From Amycolatopsis sp. (GTDB lineage: Bacteria; Actinomycetota; Actinomycetes; Mycobacteriales; Pseudonocardiaceae), in contig NZ_JAODNM010000172.1 of assembly GCF_025464955.1 (NCBI RefSeq), positions 1-57,860 of the forward strand: a stretch of DNA of 57,860 nt, written 5' to 3'. The notes under the pieces were generated by a model. The model was not told where the DNA came from. It searched no databases and worked only from the letters and a program-made list of their open reading frames with translations. The position numbers and the translations under genes are program-made. Below are positions 47,485 through 55,783 of this stretch, one piece after another (position 1 is the stretch's first letter; each line of letters begins with the position of its first letter).

Positions 47485-47999
47485 CAGCCGATCCGGTGCC
47501 GTGCCTCGACTGTCACCGGCCGCTGAAAGACCCGGCCAGCATCGCCCGGCAACGCGGACGGTACTGCCAGGAAATCTTCGAAGGCGACACCCACATCAGC
47601 CCCAAACTGCGACGGCCAATGCGGCGGAAGCGGCTCCCCGAAGACCGGCCGTTCCCCGACTTCCCGACCGAAAGGACACCCGCCGTGACCGACCAGACCG
47701 CCGCCGAGCGCATCGCCGAAGCACTCGAGCAGTACCAGACCAACTTCACCCGCATGCTCGCGCCGGAGACCAGCCGGACGGACCGCGACGCGTCCATCCA
47801 GTACTGCATCTACTTCTTCGCCTACGCCGCGCTGCTCGCCCGGCTCCGTGAGCACGACGAGTTCGACGCCGACCTGTTCGCCACCTGGCTTGAGGAGACC
47901 GCCGAGGACGGCGGCGGATGCGGGGAACTCGTCCACGAGTGGCGCCAGGCCCTCGCCGCCGGACAACCCATCACCTTCCCGAACCTCGACGCCAGCTGA
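47481..47999 (+). CDS. Cys-rich N-terminus fused to helical domain, 172 aa
   Basis: Residues 1-50 hold CLDCHRPLKDPASIARQRGRYC, a DUF6011-like zinc motif. From residue 69 a helical domain begins with VTDQTAAERIAEALEQYQ; a GTG at 47685 behind GAAAGGACACCCGCC could start it as a separate protein. The same leader and VTDQ start appear again at 48044. Confidence 0.7.
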   Translation: MTADPVPCLDCHRPLKDPASIARQRGRYCQEIFEGDTHISPKLRRPMRRKRLPEDRPFPDFPTERTPAVTDQTAAERIAEALEQYQTNFTRMLAPETSRTDRDASIQYCIYFFAYAALLARLREHDEFDADLFATWLEETAEDGGGCGELVHEWRQALAAGQPITFPNLDAS

Positions 48000-48043
48000 C
48001 CCGCCCCGGCCCCCAGATTTCCACCCCCAGAAAGGACTACCCC

Positions 48044-48094
48044 GTGACCGACCAGGCCCCTGTCCCTGCTCTCGCCACCGAAGAGGAGAAGTAA
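48044..48094 (+). other. Sixteen-residue mini-ORF with copied start region
   Basis: GTG 48044 behind AGAAAGGACTACCCC encodes VTDQAPVPALATEEEK, then TAA. The leader and first four codons match those at 47685. Likely a remnant of a duplicated gene start, or a short leader peptide for the gene at 48101; its end contains GAGGAGAAG, the ribosome binding site of that gene. Confidence 0.35.
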
Positions 48095-48100
48095 CCCGCC

Positions 48101-49450
48101 ATGAGACTCGACAAACTCAGCCCCGACCAGGAAGTCGAACTCGCCAAGATCCGCGACGAGTGGATCGCTGCTGGTCTGTCGTGCACCTCGGCGAACCGGG
48201 AACTCGCCGTCCAAGGTGTCAACATGGCCTACCAGTCCGCCGGCCTCCAGCCCCCCAAGATCGTCGTGTGGCTCGACTCCCCGCTCGCCGGCACCTACGG
48301 AGCCTGGCACGTCGAGCAGCTCCTCAAGGGCCTCTCCAAGGCTCAGGTCGGGGCTCAGGTCCGGGCTCAGGTCGGGGATCAGGTCTGGGCTCAGGTCGGG
48401 GATCAGGTCCGGGATCAGGTCGGGGCTCAGGTCCGGGATCAGGTCGGGGCTCAGGTCCGGGCTCAGGTCCGGGCTCAGGTCGGGGATCAGGTCCGGGCTC
48501 AGGTCGGGGCTCAGGTCCGGGCTCAGGTCCGGGCTCAGGTCCGGGCTCAGGTCGGGGCTCAGGTCCGGGATCAGGTCGGGGATCAGGTCCGGGCTCAGGT
48601 CGGGGCTCAGGTCCGGGATCAGGTCGGGGCTCAGGTCTGGGCTCAGGTCGGGGCTCAGGTCGGGGCTCAGGTCGGGGATCAGGTCTGGGCTCAGGTCGGG
48701 GCTCAGGTCCGGGCTCAGGTCGGGGCTCAGGTCGGGGATCAGGTCTGGGCTCAGGTCGGGGATCAGGTCTGGGCTCAGGTCCGGGATCACATGTACAACT
48801 CGATGAACGGGTACCGCTACGACCTCTGGTGGACCTGCTTCTACGACACCTTCCGGCAGCTCGGCGTCCCCGGCGCCGAGAAGATGGCCGGCCTCGTCCA
48901 GGTCGCCAAGAACGCCGGATGGTGGTTCCCGCTTAAGGACGCTGTCATCCTCACCGAGCGCCCCGTCGAACTCCACCGCGACCCACAAGGCCGCCTCCAC
49001 TCCGAGACCGGCGCGGCAATCAGCTACCCCGACGGCTGGGGCCTGCACATGTGGCACGGAACCCGCGTCCCCCGCGACCTGATCGAGAAGACGTGGACGT
49101 TGGAGCAGGTCCTCGAGGAGAAGAACGCGGAGGTGCGGCGTTGCGCGATCGAGAAGATCGGGTGGGACACGTTCATCCAGGAGTCCGGTCTCGTCAAGGT
49201 CGCATCCTGCCCGGACCCGGGGAACGCCCCGTACCACATCGCGTTGTACGACCTGCCTGAGGAACTGGCGGACATGTACGAGGACCGCGCCCGCATCCTG
49301 CTCGCGGTTAACGGCACCGTCGAGCGAGACGGCACACGCCGCCGCTTCGGGCTCCCCGTCCCCGCACACCACAACGACCCCGTCGAGGCCGCCGCCGACC
49401 TCTTCGGCTGGCCGAGAGCGGCATATGCGTCGCTGGAGGTGCGTCGCTAA
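48101..49450 (+). CDS. DUF6745-like protein with 37 tetrapeptide repeats
   Basis: 449 aa. Residues 1-80 are helical. Residues 81-228 are 37 repeats of [AD]QV[GRW]. The C-terminal 220 residues (LTERPVELHRDPQGRLHSETG, GWGLHMWHGTRVP, YEDRARILLAVNGTVERDG) match the DUF6745 type of Streptomyces and phage proteins of unknown role. Hydrophilic and charged residues alternate with Val, which would suit a beta-solenoid or a long extended spacer. The repeat number may vary between isolates. Confidence 0.78.
   Translation: MRLDKLSPDQEVELAKIRDEWIAAGLSCTSANRELAVQGVNMAYQSAGLQPPKIVVWLDSPLAGTYGAWHVEQLLKGLSKAQVGAQVRAQVGDQVWAQVGDQVRDQVGAQVRDQVGAQVRAQVRAQVGDQVRAQVGAQVRAQVRAQVRAQVGAQVRDQVGDQVRAQVGAQVRDQVGAQVWAQVGAQVGAQVGDQVWAQVGAQVRAQVGAQVGDQVWAQVGDQVWAQVRDHMYNSMNGYRYDLWWTCFYDTFRQLGVPGAEKMAGLVQVAKNAGWWFPLKDAVILTERPVELHRDPQGRLHSETGAAISYPDGWGLHMWHGTRVPRDLIEKTWTLEQVLEEKNAEVRRCAIEKIGWDTFIQESGLVKVASCPDPGNAPYHIALYDLPEELADMYEDRARILLAVNGTVERDGTRRRFGLPVPAHHNDPVEAAADLFGWPRAAYASLEVRR
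48341..48784 (+). repeat. 12-bp minisatellite, 37 units
   Basis: Units of the form GCTCAGGTCGGG, with variable first base pair (GCT or GAT) and last codon (GGG, CGG or TGG). The units are in frame, so unit gain or loss keeps the gene open. Variants are interspersed in short blocks, as expected from repeated slippage or unequal exchange. Confidence 0.95.
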
Positions 49451-49512
49451 TGCCCAAAGGCGTCGCGCAGCCGAGTACCGCAAGTAACCCACCCAGGAAG
49501 GAACCACCCATC

Positions 49513-49917
49513 ATGATCGTCAAGGAAGCAATCCAGCTGTTCAACACCGAGGTCCTCGACTACCTCGAGCGCGACGCCGAAATTCCCACCATCACCCGGG
49601 CGGGCGCACAGGGCGACGTCTCCATCCTCCGCGTCACCAAGGACGACGCCGTCAAGCCCGTCGCCAAGGCCGGTATCGCCGTCATCCGCGGCGAGAACGG
49701 CGGCAACACCCACTCGCTGCACGGCAACGGCCCCATCTTCTGGGACGCCGCGCCGGAGCGGGACGGGTCGCTGCTCCTCGGCCGCCTCACCGTTCCCGCC
49801 GAGTCCGAGGCGGTGCTCGCGCATCCGGAGCACGGGTTCCTGGCCATCGCTCCGGGCACGTACGAGATCGGCCGCCAGCGCGAGTACAGAGGCGAATGGG
49901 CTCTCGTTGCTGACTGA
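49513..49917 (+). CDS. Hypothetical protein, 134 aa
   Basis: Start at MIVKEAIQLFNTEVLDYLERD behind AGGAAGGAACC; a longer start at 49450 overlaps the DUF6745 stop. The beta-rich remainder (HSLHGNGPIFWDA, HPEHGFLAIAPGTYEIGRQ) belongs to a family that follows DUF6745 proteins, so the two are likely functionally linked. Confidence 0.7.
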   Translation: MIVKEAIQLFNTEVLDYLERDAEIPTITRAGAQGDVSILRVTKDDAVKPVAKAGIAVIRGENGGNTHSLHGNGPIFWDAAPERDGSLLLGRLTVPAESEAVLAHPEHGFLAIAPGTYEIGRQREYRGEWALVAD

Positions 49918-49980
49918 GTTCGAAACGCGGAAGCCAGTGCACCTCTCCGAGCTCTTCACTGCCTGAGCCGCCCCATCCGG

Positions 49981-50011
49981 CCGGCGGCCCGCTCCCGATG
50001 CGGGCCGCCGG
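49981..50011. terminator. Hairpin in the early operon
   Basis: CCGGCGGCCCGC (49981-49992) pairs perfectly with 50000-50011 around TCCCGAT. No T tract follows. The gap 49918-50042 otherwise holds only the ribosome binding site AAAGGAGGCGAGCC of the next gene. Likely an attenuator within the operon. Confidence 0.6.
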
Positions 50012-50042
50012 CGCACCACCCCAGACGAAAGGAGGCGAGCCT

Positions 50043-50674
50043 GTGGCCGTCTCAAGGCGACTTCGATACGAGATCCTCCGCCGCGACAACCACGCGTGCC
50101 GGTACTGCGGATCAACAGCACCCGACGTCGTGCTCACCGTCGACCATGTCATGCCCATTGCACTCGGTGGATCCGACGACCCCACGAACCTCGTCGCCGC
50201 CTGCAAGGACTGCAACAGCGGGAAGTCCGCCACCGCACCGGACGCTCCGCTCGTCGCCGACGTCGCCGCGGATGCGCCGCGGATGCGCTGCGGTGGGCGC
50301 AGGCGATGCAACAGGCCGCCGACATCGCCATCGCGCAGCGTGAAACGCGGGACCTCCGGCGTGACCTGTTCCTCGCGTGCTGGCAGGAGTGGACCTACGA
50401 GTACCGCGGGGAGCGGTGCTACTTCGAGCTGCCAGCGAACTGGCCCATGACGATCGACCAGTTCATCGCCGCCGGCCTCGATCCGGACGACCTGCGGGAA
50501 GCAGTGGACGAGACGCTTCGGCGCCCGGCTATCCGGGACCGCTGGAAGTACTTCTGCGGCGTCACCTGGACCATCGTCCGCCAGCGTCAGCAGACGGCCA
50601 GCGAGCTGCTGGCGCACCAAGAGCCCGCCGCCCCGGCCGCCAAGGTCCACGATGACGGAGGGTGGCACTACTGA
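50043..50674 (+). pseudogene. HNH endonuclease broken by an 11-bp duplication
   Basis: GTG 50043 starts an HNH protein (RRDNHACRYCGS, TVDHVMPIALGGSDDPTNLV, ACKDCNSGKS). After VADVAAD the frame shifts: the tandem unit GCCGCGGATGC at 50265-50286 adds 11 bases. Removing one unit joins the HNH part to ALRWAQAMQQAADIAIAQRE and a helical end finishing at 50674, giving a normal 206-aa protein. As written, translation ends at 50450 after a Ser/Arg-rich tail. The nuclease core is intact, so a truncated enzyme may still be made. Confidence 0.75.
50265..50286 (+). repeat. 11-bp tandem duplication
   Basis: Two exact adjacent copies of GCCGCGGATGC within the HNH gene, the cause of its frameshift. Confidence 0.85.
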
Positions 50675-50675
50675 C

Positions 50676-51482
50676 ATGCCGATCCGATTCCAGGTTGACT
50701 CTGACTTTTACGACCATCCCAAGACGACGGGAATGTCCGACGCCGCGTTCTCCCTCTGGGTCCGCGCCGGTTCGTACTCCGCGGCGAAGCTGACGAACGG
50801 CTCCGTCTCCGAGGATGTGCTCGCGCTCACCCTGCGGTCGAACACCGAGGTCGCTGACGAACTCGTCCGTCGCGGGTTGTGGCGACGAAGGAAGGGTGGC
50901 TACGTCTTCCATCAGTGGGAGCGCAGGAACCTCACCAAGGAACGGGTCGAAGCGGACCGCCAAACGGATGCCGCACGGAAGCGCACGGAACGAAAAAAAG
51001 ATGTATCTCCCGAACTAAGAGACCTTCCTGAGGGGGTTGTGGATAACCCTCCGGACGAACCGAAAAAAGCGGGAGCAAATCGAACGTCGCAGGTCAACAC
51101 GGCAAATGTCCGACCGGACTCCGACTGGAATCCATACGGAGTCCAACCGGAATCCGAGGGGAGTCCAGACGTATCTGTGTCTGTGTCTGTGTCTTCTACT
51201 GGTGGAGACTTTTCTAGGGGGGGTTACGTAGGTAACGCGAGCGCGAAAAACCCCCCCTCCAAATGCCCCCAGCACATCAACGACCCCGACCCGCCTTCGT
51301 GCGGCGCCTGCCGAACGGCCCGCCTCGCCGCCGAGCAGTGGCACCGCGACCAAGCCGCCGCCGCCGGCCGCTGCGGACTCTGCGACGGCGACGGCTGGCG
51401 CTGGGACCCCGCTGGGAAACACCGCGGCGTCACCAGCGACCGCTGCAACCACCAACGACCCGAACAGGCGGCCACCGGATGA
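50676..51482 (+). CDS. Replisome organiser-like DNA-binding protein
   Basis: 268 aa. Residues 1-90 (MPIRFQVDSDFYDHPKTTGM, AAFSLWVRAGSYSAAKLTNG, GLWRRRKGGYVFHQWE) match the N-terminal winged-helix domain of phage replication initiation proteins of actinophages. The middle is basic and hydrophilic with a VSVSVSV microsatellite (TGTGTC repeats near 51174-51195). The C-terminus has Cys pairs (CGACR, CGLCDGDGW). It may load the host helicase at the phage origin; the AT-richer stretch inside 51000-51240 could itself contain the origin. Confidence 0.75.
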   Translation: MPIRFQVDSDFYDHPKTTGMSDAAFSLWVRAGSYSAAKLTNGSVSEDVLALTLRSNTEVADELVRRGLWRRRKGGYVFHQWERRNLTKERVEADRQTDAARKRTERKKDVSPELRDLPEGVVDNPPDEPKKAGANRTSQVNTANVRPDSDWNPYGVQPESEGSPDVSVSVSVSSTGGDFSRGGYVGNASAKNPPSKCPQHINDPDPPSCGACRTARLAAEQWHRDQAAAAGRCGLCDGDGWRWDPAGKHRGVTSDRCNHQRPEQAATG

Positions 51483-51703
51483 GCCACCGCAAACACCGAG
51501 TCCACGGCCGCAACGGGCTCTTCGAGTTCGCCCTCGAGGGAGGCATCACCGAACCGCCCAGCGACAACCCGCTCACCCGCCCCTGCGCCACCTGCCGCGC
51601 ACCCGCCGGCCAACGCTGCCGACGACCCAGACCACGCCGCGGCTGGACCGAAATCCCCGGCTACCACGACGCACGAACCCAGACACCCCAGGAGAACCCG
51701 TGA
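51479..51703 (+). CDS. Small zinc-finger protein, 74 aa
   Basis: CATCRAPAGQRCRRPRPRRGW is a short Cys motif widespread in Streptomyces and actinophage proteins. ATGA and GTGA overlaps. Function unknown. Confidence 0.7.
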   Translation: MSHRKHRVHGRNGLFEFALEGGITEPPSDNPLTRPCATCRAPAGQRCRRPRPRRGWTEIPGYHDARTQTPQENP

Positions 51704-52020
51704 TCACGCTCTACGGCGCCAGCGACGACCTCATCGAAATCGACGGCGACATCCGCGAGGAGTTCAACCCCGCCGACGGACCCGACGGCGACACCGGCGA
51801 CCTCGTCACGTTCTCCAACGGCCTCGTCCTCCGCATCCGCTACACCGACGGCGGCTTCTGGCGCATCGACCTCGTCCACGGCCAAGACCTCGTCGAAATC
51901 GTCCCCTGCCCCGAAGACGACGAAAAGAACTACTCCGACCGCGCCACCATCACCGGCCCCGTCGACTGGGTCACCTGCGGAAACACCATCGCCCGACCCC
52001 ACGCCGCGCGCCTCCACTGA
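51700..52020 (+). CDS. Hypothetical acidic protein, 106 aa
   Basis: GTG 51700. Beta-rich (LYGASDDLIEIDGDI, GLVLRIRYTDGGFWRIDLV) with pattern common in actinomycete phages. Function unknown. Confidence 0.65.
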   Translation: MITLYGASDDLIEIDGDIREEFNPADGPDGDTGDLVTFSNGLVLRIRYTDGGFWRIDLVHGQDLVEIVPCPEDDEKNYSDRATITGPVDWVTCGNTIARPHAARLH

Positions 52021-52109
52021 GGGCCCAAAACGCGCAACACCCCAGCTCAAGCCGCTGCTTGACCCGTCCGGACCGCTGACCTGTCCGAACACACCCGAGG
52101 AGACCCCCG

Positions 52110-52760
52110 ATGCCTGAACCACGCGTCTTCCGCGCCGGAGACCCCGAACCCACCGACGTAGCCGAAGTCCAGCACACCAGCAGCCAACGCTTCCAGGCCT
52201 GCGTCACGGTCGAGCTCGTCGCCGGGGTCGAGGTCTCCCGAAGCCAGTGCTGGACCGCAGGCGACGGCGACCCTCTCGACTGGAGCGACCTCACCCGACG
52301 CCTCGGCAGCTGCACGCTGACCGAAGTGGTCGACCCTGACCAAGGTGGCCTGACTGGATCATCGGTGATCGTTGAGGGCACCCGTCCGGCCTCCCAGGAT
52401 CGCCGTGACGGGACGAACACCCCTCCGCCGGTCTCCCAGGCCGACCAGGACCCCGCAGAGGGGCTTAGCGGCGAACTGAGGGCCACTCTCGCGGCGTATC
52501 TGGATCGGGTTCTGCTCACCGAAGCGTGGGAGGAATCCGGCGAGGAGATCGCCGACGTCGTGCTCCGGATGGCCAGCGAAGCCGGATGGCGGCCGCCCGG
52601 CGATGTCGAGTGGGGCTATCTGCGCGCAGGCGAACTCGGCCTAGCCAAGGACTACACACGCAAAGCTTCCGAAGCCGTCGCCAGGAGCGGCGGTACCTAT
52701 CCGGGCTGGGTCACAGTCCAGCGCGTCGCTCCCGGCCCATGGACGGCGGTGACCGAGTGA
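52110..52760 (+). CDS. Hypothetical protein, 216 aa
   Basis: Behind CGAGGAGACCCCCG. Acidic, with a Pro/Asp-rich linker near 90-115 between two halves; the second half (ATLAAYLDRVLLTEAW, VVLRMASEAGWRPP) is helical. No family recognised. The gap 52021-52109 shows nothing clear. Confidence 0.65.
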   Translation: MPEPRVFRAGDPEPTDVAEVQHTSSQRFQACVTVELVAGVEVSRSQCWTAGDGDPLDWSDLTRRLGSCTLTEVVDPDQGGLTGSSVIVEGTRPASQDRRDGTNTPPPVSQADQDPAEGLSGELRATLAAYLDRVLLTEAWEESGEEIADVVLRMASEAGWRPPGDVEWGYLRAGELGLAKDYTRKASEAVARSGGTYPGWVTVQRVAPGPWTAVTE

Positions 52761-53407
52761 GCACCCCCGCTGGGCACCTCGAGCACGCCGCGCAGATCCT
52801 CGCTGTGAACGCTCTCGGCCGCTACGCGCAGGAGTACTGCGCCGACCACCTGAGCCCGGCCGACTTCAAGGACGACGCCGATGCCGACGTCCGCGCGCTG
52901 GCCGACGCCGGCCTCCTCGCCGACCCCGAGCTCAAGGCCGAGCGGGACATGCTCCGGATCGACCTGAACACCACCGAGGAGCAGCTGGCCGACGCTCGCC
53001 GCGAACGTGATCTCGCCGTCGCCCACGACCGGCAGCCGTACCCGACCGCATGGGCCTACGAGCAGGCGTGCCGGTCGCTGAACGAGCGCGACGCCAGCAT
53101 CGACGAGGCGTTCGGGATCCTCCGCGACGCCGGTGTGCCGCTCGGCGGCGAGTCCCTCCCGAACCGTGTCGGTGCGCTCGCCGAGCAGCTCAAGGTCGCG
53201 CTGTGGCTGCACGCCGAAGCCGTGTGGAAGCGGGACCAGACAGCCGAGGCCCTTCGTGGGGCCGCGATCGTGATTTGCAACCAGCGGGACCGCATCGACA
53301 AGGCTCTCGCGCTGCTCGCTGACACCGCGCTGATGCCAATGACCATCGGCGACTACCAGGCGCTTAAGTTCGACGTCCGCGCCACGCTCACCGGCGGTGC
53401 AGAATGA
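52757..53407 (+). CDS. Coiled-coil protein, 216 aa
   Basis: GTG start overlapping the TGA upstream. A long charged helix at residues 60-90 (ERDMLRIDLNTTEEQLADAR), then helical repeats. Function unknown. Confidence 0.65.
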   Translation: MSTPAGHLEHAAQILAVNALGRYAQEYCADHLSPADFKDDADADVRALADAGLLADPELKAERDMLRIDLNTTEEQLADARRERDLAVAHDRQPYPTAWAYEQACRSLNERDASIDEAFGILRDAGVPLGGESLPNRVGALAEQLKVALWLHAEAVWKRDQTAEALRGAAIVICNQRDRIDKALALLADTALMPMTIGDYQALKFDVRATLTGGAE

Positions 53408-53664
53408 GCGATCGACTGCTGTTCGTCCTACGGCTCCAGTACGAGCAGGAGCAGCGCGAGCTGCTCGCCACGACCCCACAGCAGGAGCCACTGCCGTTCG
53501 ACGGTGACGGCTCATACCTCGCCGACGCGACACCGCAGTTCCACGGCTCGACCGTCGGCGTCTACCGGCACACCGAGGCAGGAGAACCCCTGTGCGCTCC
53601 GTGCGGCGCTTGGGTTACCGAACTGACCGACGCCGGATACGCACGATCCGGTGGTGCCGCATGA
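53404..53664 (+). CDS. Small Cys motif protein, 86 aa
   Basis: HTEAGEPLCAPCGAW near the C-terminus is the HxxxGExxCxxC motif of many short actinophage proteins. Overlaps both neighbours. Function unknown. Confidence 0.65.
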   Translation: MSDRLLFVLRLQYEQEQRELLATTPQQEPLPFDGDGSYLADATPQFHGSTVGVYRHTEAGEPLCAPCGAWVTELTDAGYARSGGAA

Positions 53665-54293
53665 GCGTCCCGATCCCCGCGACCGCAGCCCTCCGGCCCA
53701 CCATCGGCGGCGCGGTCATCCCCTACATCAACGTCCGCCTGGCCGACGGCGGCGTTGACTTCCGCTCCCACCACACCGCCCGCTCAGCCGCCTGCTACAG
53801 CGGACAACGCTGCCAACTCTGCGGTTCACCGCTGAGGCAGCCGATCGTGTTCCTCGCATCCGCCGACGCACTCCGCGCACTCCTGTTCGACGAACCACCA
53901 CTGCACCCCGAATGCGCCCGCTACGTCACCAAGGTGTGCCCGGTCGTCGCCGGACACCGCACCCACCACGCCGCCGGCCCACCACTCGCCGCACGCCACC
54001 GCGGCCAGACCTGCCCCGAACCCGACTGCGACTGCGGCGGCTGGGTACAGAAACCCGACGCCTACGACGGACCAGCACGTCCCGCGCTGCCCTGGTTCGC
54101 CGTCTACGTCAACCACTACGAACCCGCTTCCTACACCGACACCCCAGACGTCGTCACCGCGGCGATCTGCACACCCGCCGACGTCCTCAAGGTCATGCAG
54201 GTGTCAGCACCCGGCGAAGGCGGCATGTGGCTGCGAGTCGCAGACCCGACCGCCGAGTACGTCCCGCCCGTCACCACCACAGGCGGTGCCTGA
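53661..54293 (+). CDS. Cys-rich hypothetical protein, 210 aa
   Basis: CYSGQRCQLCGSPL, then HPECARYVTKVCPVV, then CPEPDCDCGGW suggest two or three metal sites. This pattern is common in Streptomyces and phage proteins annotated without function. Confidence 0.7.
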   Translation: MSVPIPATAALRPTIGGAVIPYINVRLADGGVDFRSHHTARSAACYSGQRCQLCGSPLRQPIVFLASADALRALLFDEPPLHPECARYVTKVCPVVAGHRTHHAAGPPLAARHRGQTCPEPDCDCGGWVQKPDAYDGPARPALPWFAVYVNHYEPASYTDTPDVVTAAICTPADVLKVMQVSAPGEGGMWLRVADPTAEYVPPVTTTGGA

Positions 54294-54628
54294 TGACCGA
54301 CACCACGGTGACCGCGCTGGTCGAGTCGGAGGACGACTTCCAGCGCTTCGTCACCGACCTGGCAAAACGGTGCGGGTGGCGCTGGATGCACATCCGCAAA
54401 GCGAAGGTCCGCGGCGACCGCTGGGCCACACCCCAATCCGGCGACAAGGGCTTCCCCGACCTCGTGCTCAGCAGGGACGGCGTCGTCCTCATCGTGGAAC
54501 TCAAAGCGGATCTAGGCCGGTTCCGGCCCGGCCAGAAGGAATGGCTCGCCGCGGCCGGCCCCAACGGCCGCTGCTGGCGACCACGCGACAAACAAGCCGT
54601 CATCGACGAACTGCGGAGGCGTCGGTGA
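54293..54628 (+). CDS. VRR-NUC domain nuclease
   Basis: 111 aa. GDKGFPDLVLSRDGVVLIVELKADLGRFRPGQKEWL contains the PD and E-x-K residues of the VRR-NUC fold, with the preceding GWRWMHIRKAK. Such stand-alone domains are phage-type PD-(D/E)xK endonucleases, perhaps structure-specific (the residues are quoted here across two motifs; key ones are Asp-Leu, Glu-Leu-Lys). Confidence 0.85.
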   Translation: MTDTTVTALVESEDDFQRFVTDLAKRCGWRWMHIRKAKVRGDRWATPQSGDKGFPDLVLSRDGVVLIVELKADLGRFRPGQKEWLAAAGPNGRCWRPRDKQAVIDELRRRR

Positions 54629-54846
54629 CCATCGCGATCAAGCGCGCCGAGCGCGACCTCACCGCCCGCGAACTGCAGGTGCTCGTGCTGATCGCCGCCG
54701 GCGGCACCGACGCAACTATCGGTGCCGCCCTGTTCCTCGCGCCCACGACCATCAAGTCGCACGTCTACCGCATAGCGCTTGTGCTCGGCACGACCACCCG
54801 AACCCAGTCCGTCGCCGTCGCCATCCGCCGCGGACTCATCACATGA
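54625..54846 (+). CDS. LuxR-type HTH protein, 73 aa
   Basis: GTG 54625. LTARELQVLVLIAAGGTDAT followed by TTIKSHVYRIALVLG and R-T-QSVAVAIRRG is the complete LuxR C-terminal DNA-binding domain with no receiver or effector domain. It lies near the end of the operon, before the small terminase, and could switch on late genes. Confidence 0.82.
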   Translation: MTIAIKRAERDLTARELQVLVLIAAGGTDATIGAALFLAPTTIKSHVYRIALVLGTTTRTQSVAVAIRRGLIT

Positions 54847-55265
54847 AGGAGACACCCGTGTCCGAGCCCAACTACGTCCCCATGACGGTGCCCGCCGGCT
54901 CTTGGTCCAAGGTCGTCAAGCAGATCGAGCACGACCTCGGCGGCCCGATCCTGCCGCACACCCCCGCACCTCTAACTCCCAGCGAACTCCCAGTTGCTCC
55001 CAACCTTGGAGTTGCGCCGACACCCGCCGAGACGCTCGCCCTGGCAGACGAGCTCACCGCGGCCGGCACCCCGGATGAACTGCTCGTTGCCGCAGAGATG
55101 CGCGCGGCCATCATCGAGCACGTCTGCGCGGAGTTGCGCGTTGATCCCGCCGAGATTGGTGTTGGACAGCACGACCACGACTACGGAGTCATGCCCACGG
55201 TCGGCTTCCACGAGCCGCCGCAACCCGGCTGGCTCGCGCGCGTCATCCGCCGCGTCTTCGGCTAA
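54843..55265 (+). CDS. Hypothetical protein, 140 aa
   Basis: ATGA overlap. Proline-rich middle, helical part (TLALADELTAAGTPDELLVA) and a C-terminal amphipathic basic helix (GWLARVIRRVFG). Function unknown. Confidence 0.65.
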   Translation: MKETPVSEPNYVPMTVPAGSWSKVVKQIEHDLGGPILPHTPAPLTPSELPVAPNLGVAPTPAETLALADELTAAGTPDELLVAAEMRAAIIEHVCAELRVDPAEIGVGQHDHDYGVMPTVGFHEPPQPGWLARVIRRVFG

Positions 55266-55297
55266 CCAGCACACATTCAGCAGAAGGAGGTGCCGCG

Positions 55298-55783
55298 ATG
55301 CCGGACAACACAAGCCCGCAGCAGAAGGAACTCACCGCGGAACGCAAAGTGAAGATCGTCGCGTGGCGCCGAGACGGAGTCACCTTCGAAGAGATCGGCC
55401 GGCTCCTCAACCCCGACGCCCCGCTCACCAAGCAAACCGTGTGGGAGCACTACAAGCGGGCACTCAAGGAAACCCCGGCGATGGAGGTGCAGCAGTACCG
55501 CACCGAGCAACTCGAACGCCTCGACGGGCTCCTCCGCTCCGCGCGCGAGGTGCTCGACAAGGAGCACATTGCCGTGTCGAACGGCAAGGTGATGCGGAAC
55601 CCCGACAGCGGCGAAGTGCTCCTCGACGACGGGCCGAAGCTGCAGGCCATCGAAACGATCCGCAAACTCGAGGAACGCCGCGCGAAGCTGCTCGGCCTCG
55701 ACAGCCCGGTGAAGGTGGAGCAGACCGGCAGCACCACCGTGAACTACCTCATCAACGGGGTCGACGTCGGGAAGATGACGTGA
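55298..55783 (+). CDS. terS: Terminase small subunit
   Basis: 161 aa behind AGAAGGAGGTGCCGCG. HTH at residues 12-55 (KVKIVAWRRDGVTFEEIGRL, TKQTVWEHYKRAL), then a coiled region and KLLGLDSPVKVEQTGSTTVNY, the usual end of small terminases. It recognises the packaging site and loads the large subunit (4594-5988). A pac or cos site is probably near here but I cannot pinpoint it. Confidence 0.82.
   Translation: MPDNTSPQQKELTAERKVKIVAWRRDGVTFEEIGRLLNPDAPLTKQTVWEHYKRALKETPAMEVQQYRTEQLERLDGLLRSAREVLDKEHIAVSNGKVMRNPDSGEVLLDDGPKLQAIETIRKLEERRAKLLGLDSPVKVEQTGSTTVNYLINGVDVGKMT

Noticed and set aside
48341..48784. CRISPR array
   Set aside because: Units are contiguous 12-mers with no spacers, in frame inside a gene.
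47822..49507. Minus-strand 561-codon frame with SPDLSPDLIPDL repeats
   Set aside because: Antisense of the 12-bp array; the plus-strand frame has the ribosome binding site, helical start and DUF6745-like end.
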